This document shows, one piece after another, positions 18,482 through 27,399 of a stretch of 51,518 nt of DNA. The notes beneath the pieces were generated by a model that ran no database searches, was not told the origin of the DNA, and was given only the letters and a program-made list of their open reading frames with translations. Within the stretch, counting starts at the first letter, position 1, and each line of letters starts with the position of its first letter. The stretch is from contig NZ_LMIK01000005.1 of the NCBI RefSeq assembly GCF_001428685.1, forward strand, positions 121,308 to 172,825, given 5' to 3'. The stretch comes from Lysobacter sp. Root76 (lineage in GTDB: Bacteria; Pseudomonadota; Gammaproteobacteria; Xanthomonadales; Xanthomonadaceae). The translations under genes and the position numbers were made by a program.

Positions 18482-20989
18482 GTGACCGCGCCTGCCTTCC
18501 CCATCGACCCGCTGCTGCCGCAGATCCGCGACAGCCTCGCCGCCCATCCGCGTCTGGTGCTGGAAGCGCCGCCGGGGGCGGGCAAGACCACCCAGGTGCC
18601 GCCGGCGCTGCTCGATGCGCCCTGGCTGCAGGGCCGCAAGATCGTGATGCTGGAACCGCGCCGGGTCGCGGCGCGCGCGGCCGCGCAGTTCATGGCGCGC
18701 CAGCGCGGCGAAGCCGCGGGCGAGACCGTCGGCTACCGCATCCGCTTCGAGAACCAGGTGTCGGCGCGGACCCGGATCGAGGTCGTCACCGAGGGCATCC
18801 TCACCCGCATGATCCAGGACGACCCGACCCTGGACGGCGTCGGCGCCCTGCTGTTCGACGAATTCCACGAACGCCACCTCGCCGCCGACCTCGGCCTGGC
18901 CCTGGCTCTGGACGTGCAGGCCGCGCTGCGCGAGGACCTGCGCATCGTGGTGATGTCGGCGACCCTGGACGGCGAACGCCTGGCCCAGTTCCTCGACGCG
19001 CCGCGCCTGAGCAGCGCCGGCCGCAGCTATCCGGTGAGCATCGCCCACCACCCCGCGCGCCGCGACGAGAAGCTCGAACACCAGACCCGGCGCGCGGTCG
19101 AACAGGCGCTGGTCCAGCATCCCGGCGACGTGCTGGTGTTCCTGCCCGGCCAGCGCGAGATCGCGCGCGTCGATGCGGCCTTGCAGGCCAGCGAGGCGGT
19201 GCGCGGCGTCGATGTGCTGGCGCTGCACGGCGAACTGCCGGTCGAACAGCAATCGCGCGTGCTGCAGCCCGATCCCGACGGCCGCCGCCGCGTGGTGCTG
19301 GCGACCAACGTCGCCGAGTCCAGCGTGACCTTGCCCGGCGTGCGCGTGGTGATCGACGCGGGCCTGGCGCGCGAGCCGCGCTACGACCCCAACAGCGGCT
19401 TCGCGCGCCTGGACGTGGTGGCGATCGCGCAGGCCTCGGCCGACCAGCGCGCCGGCCGCGCCGGCCGCGTCGCCGCAGGCTGGGCCTACCGCTTATGGCC
19501 GGAATCGCAGCGCCTGGAGCCGCAACGCCGGCCCGAGATCGCCCAGGTCGAACTGGCCGGACTGGCGCTGGAACTGGCCGCGTGGGGCGACGCCTCGTTG
19601 CGCTTCCTCGATCCGCCGCCCGGCGGCGCTCTGGCCGCCGCGCGCGAACTGCTGCAGCGCCTGGGCGCGCTCGACGGCCGCGCGATCACCGCCTTCGGTC
19701 GGCGCATGCTCGCATTGGGCACGCATCCGCGCCTGGCGGCGATGCTGCTGGCGCCCAGCGATGCCGGCGAACGCGCGCTGGCCTGCGACCTGGCCGCGCT
19801 GATCGAAGCGCGCGATCCGCTGCGCAGCGGCGGCGATGCGCTGGCGGCGCGCTGGCAGGCCTTGGCCGCGTTCCGCGCCGGCCGCGCCCCGGCCGAGGCG
19901 TCGCGCTCCGCATTGGCCGCGCTCGACCAGGCCAGCAAGCAATGGCGCCGGCGCCTGCGCGTGGATCGCGCGCCGCCGTCGCAGGTGCCCGCGCACGCGC
20001 TCGGCGATCTGCTGCTGCATGCGTTTCCCGACCGCATCGCGCGCCAGCATCCGTCCGATCCCTACCGCTACCAGCTCGCCAACGGCCGCAGCGCGAAACT
20101 GTTCGACGACAGCGCGGTCTACGGCGAGCCCTGGCTGGTGATCAGCGAGCTGCGCGACGATCCGCGCGATGCGCGCGTGCTGCGCGCCGCGCCGCTGGAC
20201 GAAGCGCGCCTGGAGCGCGAATTCCCGCAGCGCTTCGTCAGCGAGGACCGGGTGGTCTGGGACGCGGCCGCGCGCGGCATCGCCGCGGTGCGCGAGCGCC
20301 GCTACGACCGCATCGTGATCGACAGCCGGCCGCTGGCGCGACCGGATCCTTCGCGCTACGCCGATGCCCTGGTCGATGCGGTGCGCCAACTCGGCCTGGA
20401 TGCGCTGCCCTGGACCGAATCGCTCAGGCAGTGGCGCGCGCGCGTGCGCTGCCTGCGCGCCTGGTTGCCCGAGCTCGCCGGCGAGCTGCCGGATCTGTCC
20501 GACGATGCGCTGATGGCCACGCTGGACGACTGGCTCAAGCCTGCGCTCAGCGGCAAGACCCGGCTCGACGCGCTCGGCGAAAGCGAACTCGGCGAAGCCC
20601 TGCGCTCGCGCCTGGACTGGTCGCTGCGGCAGCGCATCGACGCGCTCGCGCCGACCCGCATCGTCGTGCCTTCCGGCATGGAGCGCGGCATCGACTACGC
20701 CTACGACGAGGAAGGCGGCGCCGCCGCGCCGGTGCTGGCGGTCAAGCTGCAGGAACTGTTCGGCCTGGCCGATACCCCGTGCATCGCCGACGGCCGGGTG
20801 CCGCTGACCCTGCACCTGCTGTCGCCGGCGGGCCGGCCGCTGCAGGTCACCCAGGACCTCAAGGGCTTCTGGGAGCGCACCTACCCGGAGGTGAAGAAGG
20901 AAATGAAGGGCCGCTACCCCAAACACCCCTGGCCCGACGATCCCTGGACCGCGACCGCGACCCATCGCGCCAAGCCGCGCGGCACCTGA
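18482..20989 (+). CDS. hrpB: ATP-dependent helicase HrpB
   Basis: An 835-residue DExH helicase. Motif I PPGAGKTTQ (residues 31-39), motif II DEFHERH near 126, motif III MSATLDG near 158 and motif VI QRAGRAGR near 322, then the HrpB C-terminal domain ending ERTYPEVKKEMKGRYPKHPW. GTG at 18482 gives the family's usual beginning and length; the frame is open back to 18383 only through the repeat array. E. coli HrpB has no settled role. It appears to be a single-gene unit. Confidence 0.94.
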   Translation: MTAPAFPIDPLLPQIRDSLAAHPRLVLEAPPGAGKTTQVPPALLDAPWLQGRKIVMLEPRRVAARAAAQFMARQRGEAAGETVGYRIRFENQVSARTRIEVVTEGILTRMIQDDPTLDGVGALLFDEFHERHLAADLGLALALDVQAALREDLRIVVMSATLDGERLAQFLDAPRLSSAGRSYPVSIAHHPARRDEKLEHQTRRAVEQALVQHPGDVLVFLPGQREIARVDAALQASEAVRGVDVLALHGELPVEQQSRVLQPDPDGRRRVVLATNVAESSVTLPGVRVVIDAGLAREPRYDPNSGFARLDVVAIAQASADQRAGRAGRVAAGWAYRLWPESQRLEPQRRPEIAQVELAGLALELAAWGDASLRFLDPPPGGALAAARELLQRLGALDGRAITAFGRRMLALGTHPRLAAMLLAPSDAGERALACDLAALIEARDPLRSGGDALAARWQALAAFRAGRAPAEASRSALAALDQASKQWRRRLRVDRAPPSQVPAHALGDLLLHAFPDRIARQHPSDPYRYQLANGRSAKLFDDSAVYGEPWLVISELRDDPRDARVLRAAPLDEARLEREFPQRFVSEDRVVWDAAARGIAAVRERRYDRIVIDSRPLARPDPSRYADALVDAVRQLGLDALPWTESLRQWRARVRCLRAWLPELAGELPDLSDDALMATLDDWLKPALSGKTRLDALGESELGEALRSRLDWSLRQRIDALAPTRIVVPSGMERGIDYAYDEEGGAAAPVLAVKLQELFGLADTPCIADGRVPLTLHLLSPAGRPLQVTQDLKGFWERTYPEVKKEMKGRYPKHPWPDDPWTATATHRAKPRGT

Positions 20990-21044
20990 GCGCGCAGCGA
21001 GCCATCGCCTACACTCACCTTCCTTTCGCCGTCCTTTGCCGCGC

Positions 21045-22067
21045 ATGAGCGCCAGTCCCGCCGACCTGCCCGAGTTCCTGCCGTTCAAGCTCGACCTGGT
21101 CGGCCGGCGCGTGCTGTGGCTGCGCCTGAGCGCGGACCAGCGCGCCGAGGCCGCCTTCCTGGACGACCGCGCGCTGCCCGCCAATCCCGAGGGCGGCTGG
21201 ATGCCCTTGGCGTCGTTGCCGCCGGCCGACGCGCCGGCCGCGCGCCATGCCGACGCGATCTTCCACATAGGCCATTGCGGCTCGACCCTGCTCAGCCGCG
21301 TGCTCGGCGCCTGGCCGCAGGTGCAGGGCCTGCGCGAACCGCTGCCGCTGCGCACCCTGGCCGAGGCCTGGCCGCAACTGGGCCGGCCCGAATCGCGCCT
21401 GTCCGGCGACGAAGCGCCGCAACTGCTGCGCGCGCTGTGGTCGAACTGGAGCCGCGCCCTGCCGCCGCAGACCCGCAGCGTGGTCAAGGCCACCAGCGGC
21501 TGCAACGGCCTGATCGCACCGCTGTTGGCGGCCTGCGCCGATACGCGCGCGGTGCTGCTGGACATGCCGCTGCGGCCGTACCTGGCGACGCTGCTGAAAT
21601 CGCCGGCCTCGGTGCTGGACGCCGCCAGCGCCGCGGGCGAACGCCTGCGCGATCTGCAGGCGCGTGGCCATGCCGCCGATGCGGCGCTGCATGCCTTGTC
21701 GCTGCCGCAGCAATGCGCGATGGGCTGGCTGGCCGAACGCGTGCGCTTCGCCGCGCACGCCCACGGCGAGCACGCCGCGCGCGTGCTGCGCGTGGATTTC
21801 GAAACCTTACTCGCGCAGCCGGAAGCCAGCTTGCAGCGCGTGGCGGCGCATCTGGATCTGGAGGCGCAGGGCGTGTCGCGCGCGCTGGCGTCGCCTGCCT
21901 GGGGCCGCTATTCGAAAGCGCAGACGCACGGTTACGGCGCCGACGATCGTGCCCACGACCTGGCGTTGGCGATGCAGCGGCATGCGTCCGAGATCGCCGA
22001 AGGCGTGGCTTGGGTCGAGGCCGCCGTGCGGCGCGAGCCGTCGTTGGCTCAGGCCGTCGCCGGCTGA
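21045..22067 (+). CDS. Sulfotransferase-like protein
   Basis: A 340-residue protein with the segment HIGHCGSTLLSRVLG (residues 74-88), which resembles the PAPS-binding loop of sulfotransferases (compare GxxRSGTT), and a helical C-terminal half with RVDFETLLAQPEASLQRVAAHL, also seen at the end of that fold. The His/Cys-containing loop is a departure from the standard motif, so activity is uncertain. ATG at 21045 is chosen; an in-frame TTG nine bases earlier is less likely. It begins 55 bases after hrpB and may be co-transcribed. Confidence 0.72.
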   Translation: MSASPADLPEFLPFKLDLVGRRVLWLRLSADQRAEAAFLDDRALPANPEGGWMPLASLPPADAPAARHADAIFHIGHCGSTLLSRVLGAWPQVQGLREPLPLRTLAEAWPQLGRPESRLSGDEAPQLLRALWSNWSRALPPQTRSVVKATSGCNGLIAPLLAACADTRAVLLDMPLRPYLATLLKSPASVLDAASAAGERLRDLQARGHAADAALHALSLPQQCAMGWLAERVRFAAHAHGEHAARVLRVDFETLLAQPEASLQRVAAHLDLEAQGVSRALASPAWGRYSKAQTHGYGADDRAHDLALAMQRHASEIAEGVAWVEAAVRREPSLAQAVAG

Positions 22068-22104
22068 CCCACGCTGCGTGGGACGCCCGCTTCGCTCTCG
22101 CCTT

Positions 22105-22225
22105 GCTCTGGGGTAGGAGCGGCGTAAGCCGCGACCGCGAACCCCGTCTGCCGGCGGAGGTTCCGTTCCAGGCCGGCCCCTGCCTCCTGTGGGAGCGGCG
22201 TAAGCCGCGATCGCGAACTCCGAGG
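22105..22225. repeat. Two palindromic repeat units in the same direction
   Basis: Units near 22112 (GTAGGAGCGGCGTAAGCCGC) and 22189 (GTGGGAGCGGCGTAAGCCGC) in the 253-base gap between two convergent genes. The rest of the gap shows no gene or clear terminator. Confidence 0.85.
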
Positions 22226-22320
22226 TTCTGCGATGGCTTCGTTATCTTGCGCATCGCCGCGTCGGAATGGATCGATCGCGATGCTGCGGTGGCCACCGCA
22301 CCCTATGGCAAGCGCCGGCG

Positions 22321-22746
22321 TCAGCGTTCTTCGGCTGCGCCGTCGTTGGCGTTCCCGCCATCCCGGCTATCGCCGTCACCGTCCTTCTTTCGCGCAAGCG
22401 CGAAGAAGCTGGCGATGCAGCCGACGAACAGCGCGAAGTAGACCACGCCGAAGAAGAAAGAGTGGCGGTTGCCCAACAGCGACCAGGCGTCGCGGAACAG
22501 GAACACGCCGATCAGCAAGAGCATGCACAGCAGCACGCCGGCGCCGGCGAACCAGGCGTGGGACGGTCGGCCGAGGCTGAGCATCACGACGAACGTCAGC
22601 AGGCTGAAACCCATAAACGGGATGCCGAACATGATCGTCGTGAGGCCGGAGAAATCGGCCGCCGACGCGGTCGCGGGCAGGGCCGCGCACAAGCCGGCGG
22701 CGAGGACAGCGCGCGAGCGCGAAACCGGGCTCAGGTGTCCGCCCAC
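22321..22746 (-). CDS. Small membrane protein of unknown function
   Basis: About 141 residues. GTG at 22746 overlaps the end of the PKHD hydroxylase gene by 16 bases. A signal-like N terminus (LAAGLCAALPATASA) is followed by three hydrophobic helices (LTTIMFGIPFMGFSLLTFVV, WFAGAGVLLCMLLLIGVFLF, FFFGVVYFALFVGCIASFF) and a charged, Asp/Gly-rich tail ending AAEER. No family is recognised. The overlap suggests co-transcription with the hydroxylase. Confidence 0.65.
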   Translation of the reverse strand: MGGHLSPVSRSRAVLAAGLCAALPATASAADFSGLTTIMFGIPFMGFSLLTFVVMLSLGRPSHAWFAGAGVLLCMLLLIGVFLFRDAWSLLGNRHSFFFGVVYFALFVGCIASFFALARKKDGDGDSRDGGNANDGAAEER

Positions 22747-23402
22747 ATCCGGAACAGGTTGGTCCGCAGCGATTCCAGCAGCACCTGCAGGCGCGGCTCC
22801 GGGCCGCCGGGGCGGGCGGCGACGATCGCGCGCGCTTCGTCCAGCTGCACCAGCAGTTCGCGCTTGGACACATCGGCGACCCAGCTCTGCAGCCAGGTGA
22901 TCGCGGCCAGGCGCACGCCGCGGGTGACCGGAGTGACGCGGTGGATGGTGGTGGACGGATACAGGATCGCGCTGCCGGCTTCGAGTTTGTAGGCCAGGTG
23001 CTGGGCGCCCAGTTCGATGGTCAGCTCGCCGCCGTCGTACTCGGTCGGGGCATTGAGGAAGATGGTGCACGACAGGTCGCTGCGCAGCGGCGGCGTGGAC
23101 GGGAACAGGGCCTCGTCGACGTGCCAGCCGTAGTTCATGCCCGGCTCGTAGCGCACCACCGTGGTCCGCGCCATCTGGCGCGGATGCGCGAACACGCGCA
23201 CGTCGGGATGGCGCATGAAGGCGTCGCGTGCGATCTGGGCGATGCGCGCGTTGGCCGGGTCCTCCTGCGGCGCCTGCATGTTCTGCTTGACCGTGGAGTC
23301 GGGGTTGGTGATGCGGCCGTCGCCGAAACGCACCTGCGGCAGCAGCTCGCGCACGGCCTGGAGTTCGGCGGCGTTGAGCACGTTGGGCAGCACTCGGATC
23401 AT
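22731..23402 (-). CDS. PKHD-type 2-oxoglutarate/Fe(II) hydroxylase (PiuC/YbiX-like)
   Basis: A 223-residue dioxygenase. Iron ligands are H94 and D96 (YGWHVDEAL) and H154 (TIHRVTPV), with R164 (RGVRLAAITW) for 2-oxoglutarate. Length and order match the PiuC/YbiX family, which usually sits beside a TonB-dependent iron-siderophore receptor; no receptor is present here. The ATG at 23402 (MIRVLPNVL) matches the family start; an ATG at 23414 is possible. The small membrane protein overlaps its 3' end. Confidence 0.92.
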   Translation of the reverse strand: MIRVLPNVLNAAELQAVRELLPQVRFGDGRITNPDSTVKQNMQAPQEDPANARIAQIARDAFMRHPDVRVFAHPRQMARTTVVRYEPGMNYGWHVDEALFPSTPPLRSDLSCTIFLNAPTEYDGGELTIELGAQHLAYKLEAGSAILYPSTTIHRVTPVTRGVRLAAITWLQSWVADVSKRELLVQLDEARAIVAARPGGPEPRLQVLLESLRTNLFRMWADT

Positions 23403-23557
23403 GGCGGCTCGCATCGGGGTCGGTCCCGGATCGGGCGACCGGGTACGGCCATGATCGGCATTCAGCCGCGGGCGGGCAATACGCGACCCCGATCACGCCA
23501 TGTCAACGATCCGAGCAGGAGACTGGACCCCGCATTCCAGCCCCAGGATCCGATCCG

Positions 23558-23920
23558 ATGAGCAAGCTCAATTCGCTGCCCGACCGCGCAATGGAACTCG
23601 TCGCCACGGTCGGCGAGAGTCTCAAACAGGTTCCCGGCAGCGCCGGCAAGCTGCTCGAAGCCGGGGTCGTGCTGGGCGCGGTCAAGACCGGCGCGCGCGT
23701 GGCCGGCGGTTTCGTGCGCCGCAATCCGGCGATCGCGGTCGCCGCGGTGGCCGGCGCCGGCCTGCTCTGGCTGGCCGCGCGGCACCGGGCCAAGCGCAAC
23801 CGCGACGAGCCGATCGAAGGCAGCGCCAAGCGCATCGAGGCGCGTCGCGGCGAAGCCGGCACGCGCCGGCGCAGCCGCAGCACCCGCAAGGCGGGCGACG
23901 AAAGCGCGGCGACCGAGTAA
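23558..23920 (+). CDS. Small membrane-associated protein, DUF883-like
   Basis: A 120-residue protein. An amphipathic N-terminal half is followed by FVRRNPAIAVAAVAGAGLLWLAARH, the short NP-x-hydrophobic anchor seen at the end of the ElaB/YqjD/DUF883 family, and then a highly basic tail (RRRSRSTRK). Members of that family bind ribosomes or the inner membrane in stationary phase; that role is only suggested here, since the basic tail beyond the anchor is not typical. The ribosome binding site is weak. Confidence 0.7.
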   Translation: MSKLNSLPDRAMELVATVGESLKQVPGSAGKLLEAGVVLGAVKTGARVAGGFVRRNPAIAVAAVAGAGLLWLAARHRAKRNRDEPIEGSAKRIEARRGEAGTRRRSRSTRKAGDESAATE

Positions 23921-23971
23921 TCCGCCCGGCGGAGGGCCGTAACCGGGGGCGCGGCGACCGCCGCGCCGGTA

Positions 23972-25192
23972 TCAGGGCGCTTCCGGCAATTCGACGATGA
24001 AGCGCGCGCCGCCGTGGCGGCGATCCTCGTACCAGAGCTGGCCGCCGAAGTTGGCGACGATCTGCCGCGCCAGCGACAGGCCCAGGCCGTTGGACAGGCC
24101 GTCGTCGACGGCGTCCTCATGCAGGCGCACGAAGGGTTTGAACAGTTCGCGCTGACGCGCCGCGGGGATGCCGGGGCCGCGGTCGGCCACGATCAATTGC
24201 CAGAACCCCGGCGCGCCGGGACGCGCGGCCAGCAGCAGTTCGCTGCCGGGGGCGTACTTCATGGCGTTGGTGACCAGGTTTTCGCTGACCTGGCGCAGCA
24301 CGCGCGGGTCGATCGCGACTTCGGCCGGACCCGGCGGCGGCACGACTTCGATGCGGATGCCGCGCGCTTCCAGTTGCATCTCGTAGCGGTGCACCAGCCA
24401 TTGCAGGGTCTGGCCCAGGTCGGCGCGCTCGTCGCCGCCGGCTTCGCGCTTGCCGGCGCTGCTGCTTTCCAGGTAATGACGGATGTAGCCCAGGGCGTCG
24501 TCGGCGCTCTCGTGGATCATCTGCAGGTAGCGCGGCACGCGCTCGGGCCGGCAGCCGCCGGCGCGCAGCAGGTCGCTGGCGAACAGCACGCTGGTGAGCG
24601 GGTTCTTGAGGTCGTGGGCGACCAGATTGACCAGCTCCTCGCGCTCGCGCGCCACCCGCTCCAGGCGGTCGCGGGCGAGCTTGAGGCCGATGTGGGCGTT
24701 GACCCGCGCCAGCAGTTCCTCGGGCAGGAAGGGCTTGGTCACGTAATCGACCACGCCGGCATCGAAGGCGCGCAGCAGCAGATCGCGGTCGTGGGCCGCG
24801 GTGACGAACACCACCGGCACCTTCAGCGGCCCGTTCGCGCGCAGCGCGTTCATGACGTCGAAGCCGTCCATACCCGGCATCATCACGTCGAGCAGGATCA
24901 GGTCGGGTTCGGATTCGGCGTAGCGGGCCAGCGCCTCGTCGCCGCTGGAGGCCGGGATCACTTCGTAGCCCTGGCGCTGCAGCAGCATGCCGACCACGCG
25001 CAGATTGGCGGCCTGGTCGTCGACGACCAGGATGCGGCCCATGGACGTGGCGGCGATGGTCATACGTCCGGTGTCGCTCCCCAGGGCTTGCGTGGCTTGC
25101 GCGAGGTCGGACAAAAGGTGTTCGCCGCGGGCCGGAGCCGGCGTTGTTTGCGGCGATTCCAGCCGCGCCTTTGACACGTCTTCGATGCGCAT
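23972..25192 (-). CDS. Response regulator-histidine kinase hybrid
   Basis: A 406-residue soluble signalling protein with receiver first and kinase second. Receiver: acidic pair DD at 58-59, phospho-acceptor D102 (LILLDVMMPG), K153 (VTKPF). HisKA: H193 in VAHDLKNPLT. HATPase: N309 in ENLVTNAMKYAPG, DRGPGIP near 338, NGLGLSLA near 372. No membrane helix, so the input probably arrives by phosphorylation from another kinase. Start uncertain: ATG at 25192 gives a 50-residue tail before the receiver, while ATG at 25063 has a GGAG upstream and starts at the domain. Confidence 0.92.
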   Translation of the reverse strand: MRIEDVSKARLESPQTTPAPARGEHLLSDLAQATQALGSDTGRMTIAATSMGRILVVDDQAANLRVVGMLLQRQGYEVIPASSGDEALARYAESEPDLILLDVMMPGMDGFDVMNALRANGPLKVPVVFVTAAHDRDLLLRAFDAGVVDYVTKPFLPEELLARVNAHIGLKLARDRLERVAREREELVNLVAHDLKNPLTSVLFASDLLRAGGCRPERVPRYLQMIHESADDALGYIRHYLESSSAGKREAGGDERADLGQTLQWLVHRYEMQLEARGIRIEVVPPPGPAEVAIDPRVLRQVSENLVTNAMKYAPGSELLLAARPGAPGFWQLIVADRGPGIPAARQRELFKPFVRLHEDAVDDGLSNGLGLSLARQIVANFGGQLWYEDRRHGGARFIVELPEAP

Positions 25193-25575
25193 TTCGGTCG
25201 CAAGTTAACAGAATCTTTCGCGTCGATGCGACGCGCGTCCCCGCACAGTCTGAACCATTCATTGGCGTTGGCAATGCGCGGGAACGGGGAGGTTTGTGAA
25301 GGGCGGCGGGCGCCTCCTGGCGGCGTCGCTGGGCGGCATTCGGGGGCCTTTCGGAGGCCGGACCCGCGGGGCGCGGGCTCGGCCGCTCGGCTGGGTCGCC
25401 GGGCCGGGGCGCCGGCCCGGCCCGGCGCCTTCCCGCACGGCCAGGCGGCCGCCGGCTCGGCTTCGGCCCGGAGCCTGGCGGATCGAATGTGCCCACCGAC
25501 GCAGGATGCGGTGCCTGCTGCGGCGGCGCGCTCCGGCCACGGCCGGCACCGAATCCCCGGGCCGTGGCCGCTATC
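25193..25575. other. Intergenic gap, no gene found
   Basis: About 380 bases between the divergent hybrid kinase and EamA transporter genes. It is very GC-rich with several proline/arginine-coding frames of no recognisable family and no good ribosome binding site. The AT-richer stretch 25200-25215 (AAGTTAACAGAATC) is the likeliest promoter zone for the kinase. I see no other structure. Confidence 0.6.
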
Positions 25576-26559
25576 ATGGCGGCGCTTCGTCTTCGCGATT
25601 CCGCCGTGACCCCGACCCACGACCCCGCCGCGCGGCGCCTCGGCCTGAGCCTAGCCGCGGCCGGCGCGATCCTGTTTTCCGCCAAGGCGATCCTGGCCAA
25701 GCTGCAGTACCGCTACGGCATCGACGCGCTGGACGTGATGGCCTTGCGCATGTCGCTGTCGCTGCCCCTGTTCGTCCTGCTCGGCCTGCGCGAAACCGGC
25801 CGCGCCCGCGCGCGCGGCGACGGCCTGAGCCGGCGCGACCTGGGCCTGATCGTGGTGCTGGGCGTGCTCGGCTATTACCTGTCCAGCCTGTTCGATTTCT
25901 GGGGCCTGGAGTACGTGCCGGTGTCGCTGGAGCGGCTGATCCTGTTCCTCAATCCGACCTTCGTGCTGCTGATGAGCGTGTTCGCGTTCGGACGCAAGGT
26001 CGCGCGCAAGGAATGGATCGCGATGGCGGTGAGCTACGCCGGCGTGGCCCTGGTGATGGCCGAGAATCTGCGCGTGGAAGGCGATCACGTGCTGCTGGGC
26101 AGCGCGCTCGTGCTGATGGCGGCGTTCTGCTACGCGCTGTACCTGGCGATGTCGGGGCAGGTGATCAAGCGCGTGGGCTCCCTGCGCCTGGTCGCCTACG
26201 CGATGGTGGTGTCGACCGCGGCGACCTTGATCCACTACCTGATCGCGCGCGATCCCGCGCATCTGCTGCAACTGCCCTGGCAGGTCTACGGCCTGGCCGC
26301 GGCCAACGCGCTGTTCTGCACCTTCCTGCCGGTCACCTTCACCATGGCCGCGGTCGCGCGCCTGGGCGCGGGCACGGCGGCGCAGCTGTCGGTGCTGGGG
26401 CCAGTGTCGCTGGTGTTTTTGGGCGGCTGGGTATTGGGCGAGGCGATCACGCCGGTGCAGATCGTCGGTACCGCGGTGGTGCTGGGCGGGGTGCTGATCC
26501 TGACCCGCCCCGGTGCGAACTCGGTGCCGGTGGCGCCGCCGGTGGCAGCGCGGGAGTAA
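25576..26559 (+). CDS. EamA/DMT family transporter
   Basis: A protein of about 327 residues with ten predicted membrane helices in two EamA halves (first LGLSLAAAGAILFSAKAIL; second ALVLMAAFCYALYLAMSG; last TPVQIVGTAVVLGGVLIL). Such carriers export small metabolites such as amino acids or purines; the substrate is unknown. ATG at 25576 or GTG at 25606 are both possible starts; the latter would remove a short basic leader. It is a single-gene unit followed by palindromic repeats. Confidence 0.92.
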   Translation: MAALRLRDSAVTPTHDPAARRLGLSLAAAGAILFSAKAILAKLQYRYGIDALDVMALRMSLSLPLFVLLGLRETGRARARGDGLSRRDLGLIVVLGVLGYYLSSLFDFWGLEYVPVSLERLILFLNPTFVLLMSVFAFGRKVARKEWIAMAVSYAGVALVMAENLRVEGDHVLLGSALVLMAAFCYALYLAMSGQVIKRVGSLRLVAYAMVVSTAATLIHYLIARDPAHLLQLPWQVYGLAAANALFCTFLPVTFTMAAVARLGAGTAAQLSVLGPVSLVFLGGWVLGEAITPVQIVGTAVVLGGVLILTRPGANSVPVAPPVAARE

Positions 26560-26624
26560 ACGGGCGGTGCGGGCTGCGGTAGGGGGCGGCATCGATGCGC
26601 GCTTCGATCGTTGCGTCGTGGCTT

Positions 26625-26770
26625 TGCTGTCGCGGTCGCGGCTTACGCCGCTCCTACAGGAAGCCCTTCGCCGCTCTGGGGTAGGAGCGGCGTAAGCCGC
26701 GACACGCCACCACAAACACGACGCAACCCGCACGCCGTCTGTGGGAGCGGCGTAAGCCGCGATCGCGCCA
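26625..26770. repeat. Three palindromic repeat units
   Basis: One inverted unit (CGCGGCTTACGCCGCTCCTA, near 26637) and two forward units (near 26682 and 26742) fill the 240-base gap between the convergent EamA and rluE genes. No terminator with a T-run is seen, so the stems may serve as mRNA 3' ends. Confidence 0.85.
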
Positions 26771-26798
26771 ACGCGAACCACGACGAACCCTCGCCGCA

Positions 26799-27332
26799 CT
26801 AGACCACCCGCCATTCCCCCGGCGCCAAACCCTCGATGCGATGCTCGCCGATCGCGACCCGCACCAGCCGCAGCGTAGGCAGACCGACCGCGGCGGTCAT
26901 GCGCCGCACCTGACGGTTGCGGCCTTCTCCGATGCTCAGTTCCAGCCAGGCATCCGGCACGGTCTTGCGGAATCGCACCGGCGGATCGCGCGGCCACAGC
27001 GCCGGCGTATCGATGCGCATCGCCTGAGCCGGACGGGTGCGGCCGTCGTTGAGTTCGACGCCCTCGCGCAAGGCGCGCAGTTGTTGCTCGGACGGCTCGC
27101 CTTCGACCTGCACCCAGTAGGTCTTGCTCTGCTTATGGCGCGGATCGGTGAGCCGGTGGGCGAGGCCGCCGTCGTCGGTGAGCAGCAGCAGGCCTTCGCT
27201 GTCGTGGTCGAGCCGGCCGGCGGCGTACACCTGCGGCGGCAGCCCGAAGCCGGCTAACGTCGGCCGCGGCGGCTGGCTGCGGTCGGTGAACTGGCAGAGC
27301 ACCCCGAACGGCTTGTTGAACGCGATCAGCAT
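26799..27332 (-). CDS. rluE: 23S rRNA pseudouridine(2457) synthase RluE
   Basis: A 177-residue RsuA-family pseudouridine synthase without an S4 domain, as in RluE. The catalytic loop is [13 protein letters not shown] (from residue 39; catalytic Asp 42), and the C-terminal motif is [11 protein letters not shown]. The N terminus [14 protein letters not shown] is diagnostic. RluE modifies U2457 in the peptidyl-transferase region. ATG at 27332 is chosen because homology starts there; a frame extension to 27374 is not needed. Confidence 0.93.
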   Translation of the reverse strand: MLIAFNKPFGVLCQFTDRSQPPRPTLAGFGLPPQVYAAGRLDHDSEGLLLLTDDGGLAHRLTDPRHKQSKTYWVQVEGEPSEQQLRALREGVELNDGRTRPAQAMRIDTPALWPRDPPVRFRKTVPDAWLELSIGEGRNRQVRRMTAAVGLPTLRLVRVAIGEHRIEGLAPGEWRVV

Positions 27333-27399
27333 GCGTGCATGATCGCGCAGGCCGGCGCACCGCGCCAAACGCACGCGGCGATGCGGGACCGCGGCGCGC

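Noticed and set aside
17194-21048. A 1284-codon open frame over the tatD and hrpB region
   Set aside because: It runs antisense to tatD and out of frame with hrpB, and its product is Arg/Ala-rich. High GC opens long false frames.
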